Program-made: the position numbers and the translations under genes
Shown: one piece after another, positions 41,471 through 51,766 of the stretch
Layout of the letters: each line of letters starts with the position of its first letter
Position numbering within the stretch: position 1 is the first letter of the stretch
The notes under the pieces: model-generated
Told to the model about the DNA's origin: nothing
The model's input: the letters and a program-made list of their open reading frames with translations, nothing else
Databases searched by the model: none
Assembly: GCA_902569975.1 (NCBI GenBank)
Contig: CACFWD010000002.1
Location: 49,530-113,529 of the forward strand
Origin: an uncultured Pelagibacteraceae bacterium
Lineage (GTDB): Bacteria; Pseudomonadota; Alphaproteobacteria; Pelagibacterales; Pelagibacteraceae
DNA length: 64,000 nucleotides
Reading direction: 5' to 3'

Positions 41471-42572
41471 CGTTAATCAACAAGATTTGCAACAAGCGCT
41501 TAGCTACTGTCAGGGTGTTATTGAAAAAAGAAGTACTCTCCAAATTCTTTCAAATGTCCTATTAGATGTTAAAAATTCACAATTAACTATAACAGCTACA
41601 GATCTTGATTTAATTTTTGTTCATCAAATAAAGAACATAGAGGTTTTTGAGGAAGGCAAAACAACCACTACCTCATCAATAATGTATGATATAATAAGAA
41701 AATTTTCATCTGGAAAAAAAATAAATTTATCTTTGTCTGAAACAAATAAGCTTCAATTAGAGTCTGAAAAATCAATTTTTAATCTTAATTGCATTAGTTA
41801 CTCAGAATTTCCATTAACTGATGAAAATTTTAATGATAATGAGTTTTCTATAAATTCTAAAAATCTATTAAAACTTTTAAATAAATGTAAATTCTCTATT
41901 TCTAACGATGAAACAAGGCATTATTTGAGTGGAATATATTTTCATCAAACTGAAGTTGAGGATAAAAACTATTTAACAGCAGTTGCAACTGATAGTCATA
42001 GAATGTCAATTTCAAAAGTTCGACTTGATCAAAAAATTAGTTTTGACCCAATCATATTACCAAAAAAAACAATTTTCCAACTTGTATCGCTATTAGATAA
42101 TTATGATGGAAATGTAAAAATCTCTAATGTTAAATCTAAAATTAAATTTGAATTAAATAATAGTATTTTGATTTCAAAACTAATTGACGGAAAATTTCCA
42201 AATTATATTCAGGTCATTCCAAAAAATAATCAAAAAAAACTTGAAATAGATCTTAAACTTTTTTCAGGATCTGTTGACCGCGTCGCATCAGTATCATTGG
42301 ATAAAAAGGATGGTGTGAAATTCACTTTAACAAAAGATGCTTTAAATCTTTCCGTTAATAATACAAACAGTGGGGATGGTAATGAAACATTAAATGTTAA
42401 ATTTAATCATGATTTAGAAATAAGTTTTAATTCTAGATATTTAATTGATGTTGCCTCACAGTTAGACGGTGAAAAGATTGAAATATATTTTAATGATACT
42501 GGATCTCCAGCTTTGATTAAAGATCCTGGAGATTTTGATAGCATTTATGTGGTTATGCCTATGAAGGGCTAA
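41460..42572 (+). CDS. dnaN: DNA polymerase III beta sliding clamp
   Basis: MKFNVNQQDLQQALSYCQGVIEKRSTLQILSNVLL; C-terminal YVVMPMKG. Confidence 0.98.
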   Translation: MKFNVNQQDLQQALSYCQGVIEKRSTLQILSNVLLDVKNSQLTITATDLDLIFVHQIKNIEVFEEGKTTTTSSIMYDIIRKFSSGKKINLSLSETNKLQLESEKSIFNLNCISYSEFPLTDENFNDNEFSINSKNLLKLLNKCKFSISNDETRHYLSGIYFHQTEVEDKNYLTAVATDSHRMSISKVRLDQKISFDPIILPKKTIFQLVSLLDNYDGNVKISNVKSKIKFELNNSILISKLIDGKFPNYIQVIPKNNQKKLEIDLKLFSGSVDRVASVSLDKKDGVKFTLTKDALNLSVNNTNSGDGNETLNVKFNHDLEISFNSRYLIDVASQLDGEKIEIYFNDTGSPALIKDPGDFDSIYVVMPMKG

Positions 42573-43270
42573 TTTATATTATTTAATTCGTTATAAATTT
42601 TTTCCTCTAAGTATTTCACAAATTCACTTTTTTCAATTCCAGGGGTTATCTTAGGTAATATAGATATAGTGATTGTTTTTTTTGACATTTTTGATCCCTT
42701 TTTAGGCCAGACATAACCAGAATTAATTGCAACAGGCTGACAAGAAATTTTGAGTTCCTCAAATATACGTCCAGCACCTTTTTTAAATGGAGGTCTTTCG
42801 TCAGGCTTAACTCTAGTGCCTTGTGGAAAAATTATCAAAGGTCTTTGAGTTTTGTTGATTACATTTTTTATATCATAAAAAAATTCTAAATTTTCTTTAG
42901 TAATTTTATTTCTTTTGATAGAAATTGATCCTATTTTTTTTAAATACCAACCGAAAATTGGTATGAATAATAATTCTTTTTTTAAAATAAATACAGGTGA
43001 ATTAAAAATTGTCTGAAGATAAAAAGTTTCAAACATAGATTGATGAGAAGCTGCAATAAAAAATTTTTCATTTGTTATTATATTTTCTTCCCCTAAAATT
43101 TTGATTTTTACAGATAAAATTATTTTTAGACAGAAACCTGTCCAGTAGCCCATTAATTTACCTCCAGATAAAACTACACTTCGAGGCATTAAAAGTGTTG
43201 GAAGAAATATGATGGATATTACAAAAATTCCTGAAAAGAAAATTGTAGAAAATAAAATATTTCTTAACAT
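42569..43270 (-). CDS. 1-acyl-sn-glycerol-3-phosphate acyltransferase (PlsC-like)
   Basis: AASHQSMFETFYLQ, FPQGTRVKPDERPPFKKGAGRI. Confidence 0.93.
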   Translation of the reverse strand: MLRNILFSTIFFSGIFVISIIFLPTLLMPRSVVLSGGKLMGYWTGFCLKIILSVKIKILGEENIITNEKFFIAASHQSMFETFYLQTIFNSPVFILKKELLFIPIFGWYLKKIGSISIKRNKITKENLEFFYDIKNVINKTQRPLIIFPQGTRVKPDERPPFKKGAGRIFEELKISCQPVAINSGYVWPKKGSKMSKKTITISILPKITPGIEKSEFVKYLEEKIYNELNNIN

Positions 43271-43281
43271 TATTTTGAATT

Positions 43282-44496
43282 TTACATTAAATCAGATATT
43301 TTTTGTCTTTTATTTAAAATCTTCATTTTCGAATTTTTGAGTAGTAACTCTAACGGTTTAGGTCTTACATTATAATTTGATGATAATGACATGCCATAAG
43401 CACCAACATCACAAATAACTAGATAATCTTTCTCAGCTAATTTTTGATAATTTTTAAAAGAACCAAATGTATCCGTACTTTCACAAATAGGCCCTACAAA
43501 TTCATAAATTTTTTTGGAAATTTTACTGAACTTTTTCATGGGCATTATTTTATGTTTAGCACCATAAAGAGCTGGTCTCATTAAATCATTCATTGCAGCA
43601 TCTATAATTACAAAATCTTTTTTAAAACCCTCTTTTATGTAAATTATTTTTGTTATCAATACACCTGAGTTACCTACTATGGATCTTCCAGGCTCAAAAA
43701 TAATTTTACAATGATGTATTTTTAAAAATTTTTTAATATTTTCTGAATATTTTTTAAAATCCAAATAAGAATTTTTATGATCATAATCGATACCCATACC
43801 ACCACCTAGATCGATGTATTCAAAATTATATTTAGATTTTTTAATAATTTTACTAATTACTTTAAGCATATTTTGGTAAGGTGTATGATTGAGTATTTGG
43901 CTCCCAATATGAACACTTAAGCATTTCAAATAAAGATTTTTTGATTTTTTAACTAATTTGACTAATTCTAGGAATACTTTTTGATTTACTCCGAATTTAT
44001 TTTCTTTTTTTCCTGTTGAAATTTGACTTAAAGTTTTTGCGTCAGTATTAGGGTTTAATCTAATACCAATATTTACAATCTTTCTTTTCTTTTTTGCGAT
44101 TTTTTCTATTTCTAATATTTCACTTTTAGATTCAGCATTTATTAAAAGAATATTTTTATTTATTGCATATTCGATTTCCTCATTAATTTTACCTACACCA
44201 GAAAATACAATTTTTTTCGGATTGACTCCTGCTTTTAGTGCTTTCATTAACTCTCCTTTAGACACCACATCTGCTCCAAGATTATTTTTTTTAAGTTCTT
44301 TTAAAATACCCAAATTTGAGTTTGCTTTTACTGCATAACATATTAATGGATTAAAATTTTTGAAATGATTTTTAAAATTTTGAATATTTTTTTTTATTTT
44401 TTTATCAGAATAGCAATAAATTGGTGTTTTATATTTTTTTACTAAAGTGCCTATATCAAAACCATCTATTGTAAGTTTATTTTTTTTATAAATCAT
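43282..44496 (-). CDS. lysA: Diaminopimelate decarboxylase
   Basis: CYAVKANSNLGILKEL, HIGSQI, FEPGRSIVGNSGVL, CESTDTFG. Confidence 0.96.
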   Translation of the reverse strand: MIYKKNKLTIDGFDIGTLVKKYKTPIYCYSDKKIKKNIQNFKNHFKNFNPLICYAVKANSNLGILKELKKNNLGADVVSKGELMKALKAGVNPKKIVFSGVGKINEEIEYAINKNILLINAESKSEILEIEKIAKKKRKIVNIGIRLNPNTDAKTLSQISTGKKENKFGVNQKVFLELVKLVKKSKNLYLKCLSVHIGSQILNHTPYQNMLKVISKIIKKSKYNFEYIDLGGGMGIDYDHKNSYLDFKKYSENIKKFLKIHHCKIIFEPGRSIVGNSGVLITKIIYIKEGFKKDFVIIDAAMNDLMRPALYGAKHKIMPMKKFSKISKKIYEFVGPICESTDTFGSFKNYQKLAEKDYLVICDVGAYGMSLSSNYNVRPKPLELLLKNSKMKILNKRQKISDLM

Positions 44497-44627
44497 GAAA
44501 AGATACTTAGTTGAGCACTAATCTTTCCTGAATTTTGATTATTATCTTTATAAACAGGATCTCCTTTTTTGCCACAAGAATTAATTATAATAGCGACGAA
44601 TAGTAATATAAAAATTTTTTTTATCAT
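44493..44627 (-). CDS. LptM/YifL-like small lipoprotein (44 aa)
   Basis: Translated by hand: MIKKIFILLFVAIIINSCGKKGDPVYKDNNQNSGKISAQLSIFS; lipobox-like INSC + GKKGDP; ATGA overlaps with argH and lysA. Confidence 0.82.
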   Translation of the reverse strand: MIKKIFILLFVAIIINSCGKKGDPVYKDNNQNSGKISAQLSIFS

Positions 44628-46015
44628 TTTTCTTTTTTGTATTTCATTATCATTCTTTTTATGTTTTCAAAAGATGTTCCTCCGTAGGATTTTTTTGAAT
44701 TTATTGAATTTTTTAAATCAAAAACTTTTAAAACATCACTAGTTAGCCTAGGTTCAATTTTTTTAAGTTCCTCAATTTTAAGATCTCTTAATTTTTTTTT
44801 CTTCTTTTCAGCATAATTGACTATTTTGGCTGTTTTTTGATAAGCCTCTCTAAATGATATTGAATTATTTTTCACTAAATAATCCGCAAGATCAGTTGCA
44901 GTACTAAATCCAATATCTGCTAATTCATACATTTTCTTTTTGTTAGGCGAAATGTTTTTAAGTATTTCATCAAAAATTTTTAAGGAATTAATCAAAGTAT
45001 CAAAAGATTTAAAAACTATTTCTTTGTCGTCCTGCATATCTTTAAAGTAAGATAGAGGGAGTCCTTTTAGTATTGTTAGCATTGAAAATAAATTTCCAAA
45101 AGTTAAACCAGACTTACCTCTTAAATACTCTAATAGGTCAGGATTTTTTTTTTGTGGCATTATTGATGAGCCTGTTACAACTTTGTCTGAAAGATTAATA
45201 AAATTAAAACCATCAGAATTCCAAACAATTAGTTCCTCAGCAATCCTTGAAATATGCATTGAACAAACTGAAACACAAAAAAGAAAATCTAAAACAAAAT
45301 CTCTATCTGAGACAGTATCTATTGAATTATTAGTCGGACTAGTAAAACCAAGTTTTTTTGCAGTGAAGCTTCTATTTATATTAAAGGATGTTCCAGAAAG
45401 TGCGGCCACACCAAGTGGGCTCTCATTTAAACTTTCAAGATTATTCATAAATCTTCTTTTATCTCTATTGAAAATTTCTACATAAGCCATAAAGTAATGC
45501 GCCAACGAGATTGGTTGAGCATTTTTTAAATGTGTGAAACCGGGCATTACAGTCTCAATATTTTTTTCTGCGATTTTTAGAGTAGACTTAATAATCTTTT
45601 CCAGATGATTATTTATTTCTTTTGTAGCTGATTTGATCCAAATTTTTAAATCAGTTATAACCTGATCATTTCTTGATCTTGCAGTGTGAACATAACCAGC
45701 TTCTTCACCTATAATTTGAAAAAGTCTTTTTTCAATGTTCATATGAATATCTTCGTATTTTGTATTAAATTCAAATTTATTTTTTGATATTTCTTTTTCG
45801 ATTTTTTGTAATCCATAGATGATTTTATTTTTAATCTTAAAAGATATTATTTTTTGTTTGAACAACATTTCAACATGTGCGATTGAGACTAAAATATCTT
45901 CTCTGTATAACCTCTTATCAATGCTTATAGAGCTTCCAACTTTTTCAAAAAGTGAAGATGCCTTTTTTTTTATCCTCGTATTCCAAATTGCTTGGTTGTT
46001 TTTATTTTTAGCCAT
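44624..46015 (-). CDS. argH: Argininosuccinate lyase
   Basis: HTARSRNDQVITDLKIW, GSSIMPQKKNPD. Confidence 0.98.
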   Translation of the reverse strand: MAKNKNNQAIWNTRIKKKASSLFEKVGSSISIDKRLYREDILVSIAHVEMLFKQKIISFKIKNKIIYGLQKIEKEISKNKFEFNTKYEDIHMNIEKRLFQIIGEEAGYVHTARSRNDQVITDLKIWIKSATKEINNHLEKIIKSTLKIAEKNIETVMPGFTHLKNAQPISLAHYFMAYVEIFNRDKRRFMNNLESLNESPLGVAALSGTSFNINRSFTAKKLGFTSPTNNSIDTVSDRDFVLDFLFCVSVCSMHISRIAEELIVWNSDGFNFINLSDKVVTGSSIMPQKKNPDLLEYLRGKSGLTFGNLFSMLTILKGLPLSYFKDMQDDKEIVFKSFDTLINSLKIFDEILKNISPNKKKMYELADIGFSTATDLADYLVKNNSISFREAYQKTAKIVNYAEKKKKKLRDLKIEELKKIEPRLTSDVLKVFDLKNSINSKKSYGGTSFENIKRMIMKYKKEK

Positions 46016-46039
46016 GATAACTACTTATACCTTTTAAAT

Positions 46040-46549
46040 ATGAGAATTTTAATAATATTTATATTCTTTATTTCTTCCACTATGGCAGATGAAGCGCCAA
46101 ATATTAAAAATATTGTCATCAATAAAGAACTTAAAACATACGACAACATAGCTTTTCTAGACATAAATGAAAAAATTATAAAACTATCAGATTATAAAGG
46201 AAGCTTAGTATTATTAAATTTTTGGGCCACATGGTGTGCTCCTTGTAAAGAGGAAATGCCTTCTCTTGATGCTTTAAAAGCAAATTCAGATTTATCTGAA
46301 ATCAATATATTTCCTATTAATATTGGTAAAGATAATTCTGAAAAATCTAAAAAATTTTTTAAAGACTTAAATATTAAGTATTTAGACATATATTTTGATA
46401 ATCCTGTTACATTGGCTAAACAATTAGGTTTAAGAGGTATACCCACAACAATTTTATTTAACAAGAAAGGTGAAGAGTTTGCAAGAGTTATTGGTTCAAT
46501 AAATTTTGAGGATGAGGAATTTATTCATTGGATAAAAAAATATAATTAA
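46040..46549 (+). CDS. TlpA-like thioredoxin family protein
   Basis: LLNFWATWCAPCKEEMPSLDAL; start at internal Met preceding a signal peptide. Confidence 0.92.
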   Translation: MRILIIFIFFISSTMADEAPNIKNIVINKELKTYDNIAFLDINEKIIKLSDYKGSLVLLNFWATWCAPCKEEMPSLDALKANSDLSEINIFPINIGKDNSEKSKKFFKDLNIKYLDIYFDNPVTLAKQLGLRGIPTTILFNKKGEEFARVIGSINFEDEEFIHWIKKYN

Positions 46550-46749
46550 TTTTTAAAAAAATAAGCAAAAAGTATAAGAAGAACTATTGCAACAAATTGT
46601 AAAAGAACCCTAAGTTGCATTAACTTATTCGAATATTTTTTACTAGCCTCCCCTCCTTTGAATAATGTTCCAATACCAAGAATTAAAACAATTCCTACTG
46701 CTATTAAAAATATAATAGATAAAATTTTAACAAATATTCCTGTTAACAT
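46546..46749 (-). CDS. HIG1-like twin-transmembrane protein (67 aa)
   Basis: MLTGIFVKILSIIFLIAVGIVLILGIGTLFKGGEASKKYSNKLMQLRVLLQFVAIVLLILFAYFF. Confidence 0.75.
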   Translation of the reverse strand: MLTGIFVKILSIIFLIAVGIVLILGIGTLFKGGEASKKYSNKLMQLRVLLQFVAIVLLILFAYFFKN

Positions 46750-46798
46750 ACTTATATTGTAGAATGTTTTTAAAAATAAAAAACAAATTAAACTAGTT

Positions 46799-47449
46799 AT
46801 GACATTTTGTCTTGAAAGCACAATTATAAAACCTGAAAAAGATGAGGATATCAACAATGCAGTTGTATTATTACACGGTTATGGAGGTGATGGTAGAGAT
46901 ATAAGCATGCTTTCTCTAAATTGGAAAAGATATATGCCAAACACAATCTTTATTTGTCCGAATGGACATGAAACTTGTTCAATAAGTCCATCAGGTTATC
47001 AATGGTTTGATTTAACAAATGATGATCCTAATTATATTTTAAATGAATCTTTAAAAGCGGAAAAAAAGATTAATCAATTTCTAAATGAGGTAAAAAAAGA
47101 GTATAGGCTTGAAAATGAACAAATTATCTTATCTGGTTTTAGTCAAGGGTGTATGATGTCAATTAACGTAGGTCTTACGTGTGAACAATCATTTAGGAGT
47201 ATTATAGGTTTCTCAGGAAAAATCATAAATCTTGAAAATTTAAAAACCAGAAAGAAAAATTATACTGACATTCTTTTAATTCATGGTGACCAAGATGATA
47301 TTGTTTCACCAACACATTTATTGGAGGCAAAAGATTTTCTTTTGAGAGAAAAAGTAAATGTTCAGACTCATCTTATTAAAGATTGTGGTCATCATATTCC
47401 GATTCAGGCATCAAGTATAGCTCTAAACTATATTTTGAAAATTATTTAG
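46799..47449 (+). CDS. Phospholipase/carboxylesterase family alpha/beta hydrolase
   Basis: AVVLLHGYGGDGRDI, LSGFSQGCMMSINVGL, HGDQDDIVSP, GHHIP. Confidence 0.9.
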   Translation: MTFCLESTIIKPEKDEDINNAVVLLHGYGGDGRDISMLSLNWKRYMPNTIFICPNGHETCSISPSGYQWFDLTNDDPNYILNESLKAEKKINQFLNEVKKEYRLENEQIILSGFSQGCMMSINVGLTCEQSFRSIIGFSGKIINLENLKTRKKNYTDILLIHGDQDDIVSPTHLLEAKDFLLREKVNVQTHLIKDCGHHIPIQASSIALNYILKII

Positions 47450-47498
47450 CACATTAGTAACATTGATATCATAATTTATTTGATATAAGGTTTTAAGT

Positions 47499-48068
47499 AT
47501 GAATGAATTTGCTGAACAAAATGTTTCATTAGAAAAATGTCCTGCACTTGTTTTAAATGCAGATTATAGGCCTTTAAGTTATTATCCACTTTCTCTTTGG
47601 TCATGGCAGGATGCGGTTAAATCAGTTTTTTTAGATAGAGTAACCATAGTCAGTAATTATGATCGACAAATTAGAAGCCCATCTTTTGAAATGAAACTTC
47701 CAAGTGTTATTGCTCTTAAAAGTTACATAGTACAGCAGTCTAAACCAAGTTTTACAAGATTTAACGTTTTCTTAAGAGATCGTTTTTCATGTCAATATTG
47801 TGGAAGTGGGGAAGAACTTACATTTGATCATTTGTTACCTAGATCTAAAGGTGGAGAAACTAATTGGGATAATGTTGTTACAGCGTGTTCAGCATGTAAT
47901 GTAAAAAAGGGAGGAAAGCTTCTAAAGTTTTCAGGTATGAAATTAAATCAAAATCCATATCAACCATCAACAGAGGATTTACATAAGAATGGTAAACATT
48001 TTCCTCCAAATTATCTTCATAAAAGCTGGATGGACTACTTGTATTGGGATGTTGAGCTAGAGTCTTAG
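47499..48068 (+). CDS. HNH endonuclease family protein
   Basis: FSCQYCGSGEELTFDHLLPRSKGGETNWDNVVTACSACNVKKGGK. Confidence 0.93.
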   Translation: MNEFAEQNVSLEKCPALVLNADYRPLSYYPLSLWSWQDAVKSVFLDRVTIVSNYDRQIRSPSFEMKLPSVIALKSYIVQQSKPSFTRFNVFLRDRFSCQYCGSGEELTFDHLLPRSKGGETNWDNVVTACSACNVKKGGKLLKFSGMKLNQNPYQPSTEDLHKNGKHFPPNYLHKSWMDYLYWDVELES

Positions 48069-48074
48069 TATTAC

Positions 48075-48602
48075 TTAAATTTTTTCAGAGATATTAATTG
48101 CTATCTTGGATCCAGTTTTAATGATTTTATCAAGAATAGAATAATATCCCTTCTTTGTGGCTCCTTTTTCATAGGCTATGTCTTTATGGTGAAGTTCATC
48201 TTTTCTAAATTTTATAATCTTTTTTTTAAGCTCAATTTCATTTTTATCTAATTTATCAATTTGATTTTGGTAATGTTTATCAATTACTTCTTCAACTGAA
48301 GCTGTACATAACATTGCAGCTTTTTTACCGAGTAATGTTGAGCCAAAACCTAAACTTACACCAAGTAAATCCCATAATGGAAGAAGTTTTGTTGGCTTTA
48401 TATTCCTTTTTTTTATTTCTTTTTCAAAAAACTCACAATGTTCTTTTTCATGTTCTCTCATATTTTCGATTATTTCTTTTAATTTTTCATCCTCAACAAG
48501 TGTGTTTAAGGCAAGAAGTTGTCCTTCATATATTTTTACAGCACCCCGTTCTCCAGCATGATCTACACGAATAAATTCTTCAATTTTATTTTTTGAAATC
48601 AT
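48075..48602 (-). CDS. coq7: Demethoxyubiquinone hydroxylase COQ7 family
   Basis: IRVDHAGERGAVKIYEGQL, MREHEKEHCEFFEKEI, CTASVEEVIDKHY. Confidence 0.94.
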   Translation of the reverse strand: MISKNKIEEFIRVDHAGERGAVKIYEGQLLALNTLVEDEKLKEIIENMREHEKEHCEFFEKEIKKRNIKPTKLLPLWDLLGVSLGFGSTLLGKKAAMLCTASVEEVIDKHYQNQIDKLDKNEIELKKKIIKFRKDELHHKDIAYEKGATKKGYYSILDKIIKTGSKIAINISEKI

Positions 48603-49071
48603 TTTTTACTAAATAAACTTTTGTTGACAATAAGAACATTAATACACTAATAAATATGTTATATGTTGTAAGCGATAAACCAAAAATTTTAAATGCTACA
48701 TCTTTGCAGCTTACTCTCATTACCTCAAGTGACTTTAATATATCCTCTTTTGTGAGTAAATCTAAGTTATTTGTGGCACAGACTGCAGATTCTTCAATAA
48801 TACCTTCCTCAATACCCAGATGGTAAATTGAAATTATGATAGAAAATGAAAAAACTAATATTAACAAAACACTATGAAAAATTTGATTACTTTTAAAAAA
48901 ATAATTTATAATTAAAATTATTATTGCTAGCCCATATGGAATTCTTTCTATTAAACATAGATTACAAGGTTGAAATCCAAAACCGTATTCAATTATAAAA
49001 GCAGATATTAATACTGTAACACTTAAAATAAATAAAATTTGTAAATAATTTACTTTTTTAAAAGTAGTCAT
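48586..49071 (-). CDS. dsbB: Disulfide bond formation protein DsbB-like
   Basis: FGFQPCNLCLIERIPY CxxC motif, second Cys pair, four TM segments. Confidence 0.88.
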   Translation of the reverse strand: MTTFKKVNYLQILFILSVTVLISAFIIEYGFGFQPCNLCLIERIPYGLAIIILIINYFFKSNQIFHSVLLILVFSFSIIISIYHLGIEEGIIEESAVCATNNLDLLTKEDILKSLEVMRVSCKDVAFKIFGLSLTTYNIFISVLMFLLSTKVYLVKNDFKK

Positions 49072-49669
49072 AAATTTTCATTAATAAATAAAAAACAACT
49101 GCAACAATTACAATAATGATTCCTATTATGGTAAACCATTTTTGGCCGTATTTATTCATATAGTTTGTGAATCTGTCTGCAAACTTAAATGATAAATAAG
49201 ATACTATAAAAAATCTAAGACCCCTTGAAAGAATACTTATTGAGATGAATATGAATAAATTAAAACTTATAAGACCACTTGCTATAGTGAATACTTTATA
49301 AGGTAAGGGAGTAAAACCAGCTAGAAATAAAATTCCAAGCCACGCATAAAAACCATTTCCTTTAGAAAGAGTATCTTTAATATATATGAGTTTGTTCTCA
49401 TAAGCATAATATTCTACGATTTTTATCGCAAAATCAAAAAAATATGCACCAATCAAATATCCAAAAATACCTCCTAAAACAGAAAAAATTGTAGCGATTA
49501 AAAAAATTTTAAAATAATCTCTCTTTTTAGCAATAACCATTGGTGCAATCATTACATCTGGAGGAATTGGAAAAAAAGAACTTTCTATGAAAGAAATAAC
49601 TCCAAGAAAATATTTGGAGTTTTTGTGAGCTGCTAATTTTAAACAATTATTATAAAGTTGAGTAAACAT
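49058..49669 (-). CDS. YqaA/DedA family membrane protein
   Basis: FIESSFFPIPPDVMIAPMV, GYLIGAYFFDF. Confidence 0.87.
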   Translation of the reverse strand: MFTQLYNNCLKLAAHKNSKYFLGVISFIESSFFPIPPDVMIAPMVIAKKRDYFKIFLIATIFSVLGGIFGYLIGAYFFDFAIKIVEYYAYENKLIYIKDTLSKGNGFYAWLGILFLAGFTPLPYKVFTIASGLISFNLFIFISISILSRGLRFFIVSYLSFKFADRFTNYMNKYGQKWFTIIGIIIVIVAVVFYLLMKIYDYF

Positions 49670-49730
49670 TTTTTTTTGTTTTAATATAATTTTTGTTCTT
49701 ATACTATTTAAATAATATTTTTTAAATTAG

Positions 49731-49815
49731 GGGCGAATGGCGGAATTGGTAGACGCGCACGACTCAAAATCGTGTTTTGAAAGAAGTGAGAGTTCGATTC
49801 TCTCTTCGCCCACCA
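49731..49815 (+). tRNA. tRNA-Leu (CAA), CCA encoded
   Basis: Acceptor GGGCGAA/TTCGCCC, anticodon loop CTCAAAA, variable arm, T-loop GTTCGATTC, terminal ACCA. Confidence 0.96.
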
Positions 49816-49822
49816 AAAAATT

Positions 49823-51556
49823 ATGGAATTAAAAGAAATAAATAGTCTGGTTGAACTTTTTTTTGATAAATTTGAACAATTAAGTTTAGATAACGAAAAA
49901 AATATAAAGAACACATTCTTAGTATCTCTTAAAGATAAAAACAAGAATGATAAATTTTTTTCTTATTCGTGGGAAATAACAAATGCTAAAATTACTTTTT
50001 TATCAAATTATTTAAAAAATAAAATATCCAAAGGTGATAGGTGTATTTTATTATCAGAAAATCGACCTGAGTGGCTTATATCTGATATAGCAATAATGAA
50101 TTCTGGAGGAGTGACTGTTCCACTTTTTACTACTTATTCTAAAAATGATTACAAATATATCATTAATGATTGCGAACCAAAAGTTTGTATTGTTTCAAAT
50201 TTAGAACAATTTCAAAAAATTAAAGAATATATTAAAGAAGATACAATTTTAATCTCAATAGATTTTTTTGATAAAGAGGTGGTAAGTTTAAATAAAATTT
50301 TTGAAAAAGTTTTTGATGATAATCCAAAAAATAATAACCAAATAAAAAACCAATATAATAAAAATATTAAAAGAAATGATCTGGCTTGTATAATCTATAC
50401 ATCAGGCACAACAGGAAACCCAAAAGGAGTAATGCTTAGTCATGGAGGAATTTTATCAAATTGCGAGGGAGCACAAGAAATTTTAAATTCATTAACTAAA
50501 GATGAAAAACCAGTTTTTTTAACTTGGCTTCCGCTATCTCATTCGTATGAACACACTGTTCAATACGTGCAAATAAAACTTGGAGCAAAAGTTTACTATG
50601 CTGAAAGTTTAGAAAAATTATTACCTAACATGAATATTGCACAACCCACAATTATGACAGCTGTGCCAAGATTTTATCAAAATTTATATAATAAAATTTC
50701 TTTAAATTTTTCAAAACAAAAGGGATTTAAAAAAAAATTAATAGAAAATACTATTTTACTAGGAACAAAAAATTTAAATAACGAAAAACTTAATTTTAAG
50801 GAAAAAGTTCTTAATTTTTTATGTGAAAAATTGGTAAGAAGAAAAATAAAAAAACAGTTTGGTGGTAAGCTTAAAGCCTTTGTTTCTGGTGGGGGTGCGT
50901 TAGATAAAAAAATAGGTGAATTTTTAAATGCTATAGGATTGCCAACCCTACAAGGATATGGTTTAACTGAGACTTCACCCGTGGTGAGCTGCAATATTCC
51001 AGGAAAAATCAAGATTGAGACAGTAGGACCACCATTTAAAACTAACAAAATAAAAATTGCTGATGATGGAGAGATATTAGTGAAGGGTGAAAATGTTATG
51101 CTTGGTTACTGGAATATGGAAAAAGAGACAAAAAATATAATTAAAAACGGATGGTTACATACTGGAGATATAGGAGAAATTACAAAAGATGGAAATTTAA
51201 AAATAACCGACAGAAAAAAAGAAATTATAGTTAATCTTGGTGGTGACAACATTGCACCATCAAAAATTGAAAATTTATTATGTCTTAATGAAAAAATTAA
51301 GCAAAGTTTCATATATGGAGATAAAAAAACTTATTTAGTTGCTTTAATTGTGACTGAAAGCGAGCAGAATAAGAAGGAAATTGAAATTTATTTAGAAAAT
51401 TTAAATAAAAGTTTATCTTTAGTGGAAAAAGTAAAGAAATTTAAATTAATTAATGAAGAATTTACAATTGAAAATGGAATGTTAACACCAACTTTAAAAC
51501 TAAAAAGAAAAAAAATTTTAGAAAAATTTAAAGAAGATTTAGAAAAACTTTATTAA
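49823..51556 (+). CDS. AMP-dependent synthetase / long-chain acyl-CoA synthetase
   Basis: IIYTSGTTGNPKGVMLSH, GYGLTETSPVVS, GWLHTGDIGEI. Confidence 0.93.
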   Translation: MELKEINSLVELFFDKFEQLSLDNEKNIKNTFLVSLKDKNKNDKFFSYSWEITNAKITFLSNYLKNKISKGDRCILLSENRPEWLISDIAIMNSGGVTVPLFTTYSKNDYKYIINDCEPKVCIVSNLEQFQKIKEYIKEDTILISIDFFDKEVVSLNKIFEKVFDDNPKNNNQIKNQYNKNIKRNDLACIIYTSGTTGNPKGVMLSHGGILSNCEGAQEILNSLTKDEKPVFLTWLPLSHSYEHTVQYVQIKLGAKVYYAESLEKLLPNMNIAQPTIMTAVPRFYQNLYNKISLNFSKQKGFKKKLIENTILLGTKNLNNEKLNFKEKVLNFLCEKLVRRKIKKQFGGKLKAFVSGGGALDKKIGEFLNAIGLPTLQGYGLTETSPVVSCNIPGKIKIETVGPPFKTNKIKIADDGEILVKGENVMLGYWNMEKETKNIIKNGWLHTGDIGEITKDGNLKITDRKKEIIVNLGGDNIAPSKIENLLCLNEKIKQSFIYGDKKTYLVALIVTESEQNKKEIEIYLENLNKSLSLVEKVKKFKLINEEFTIENGMLTPTLKLKRKKILEKFKEDLEKLY

Positions 51557-51685
51557 TTTTTCGTTAAATAAGCGGTTATAAAGCGCATAAACATTAACTT
51601 TTTTTAAATTGTAAAAAAATAATTTATTTTTTATTTTTTTAAACTTATTTTTTTATTTTTGATTTTTTTCATTTTAATTAAAGAA

Positions 51686-51714
51686 TTGACATAACTTGTT
51701 TAAAAAAATAAAAA
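51686..51714 (+). promoter_or_regulatory. Candidate promoter TTGACA-17 nt-TAAAAA for the polycationic microprotein
   Basis: TTGACA 51686-51691; TAAAAA 51709-51714. Confidence 0.55.
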
Positions 51715-51723
51715 TAAGTTAAT

Positions 51724-51744
51724 AACGAATCAAACTGATTCGTT
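51724..51744. promoter_or_regulatory. Perfect 9-bp inverted repeat AACGAATCA-aac-TGATTCGTT in the 5' leader
   Basis: Read directly from sequence; centred ~33 nt upstream of ATG 51767. Confidence 0.75.
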
Positions 51745-51766
51745 TAACTAAAAAAGGGAGCTAAAG

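Noticed and set aside
49708-49944. 78-aa minus-strand ORF
   Set aside because: Overlaps the tRNA-Leu gene and the start of the acyl-CoA synthetase; translation contains tRNA antisense.
50677-51048. 123-aa minus-strand ORF in acyl-CoA synthetase
   Set aside because: Antisense to conserved AMP-binding enzyme; no independent motif.
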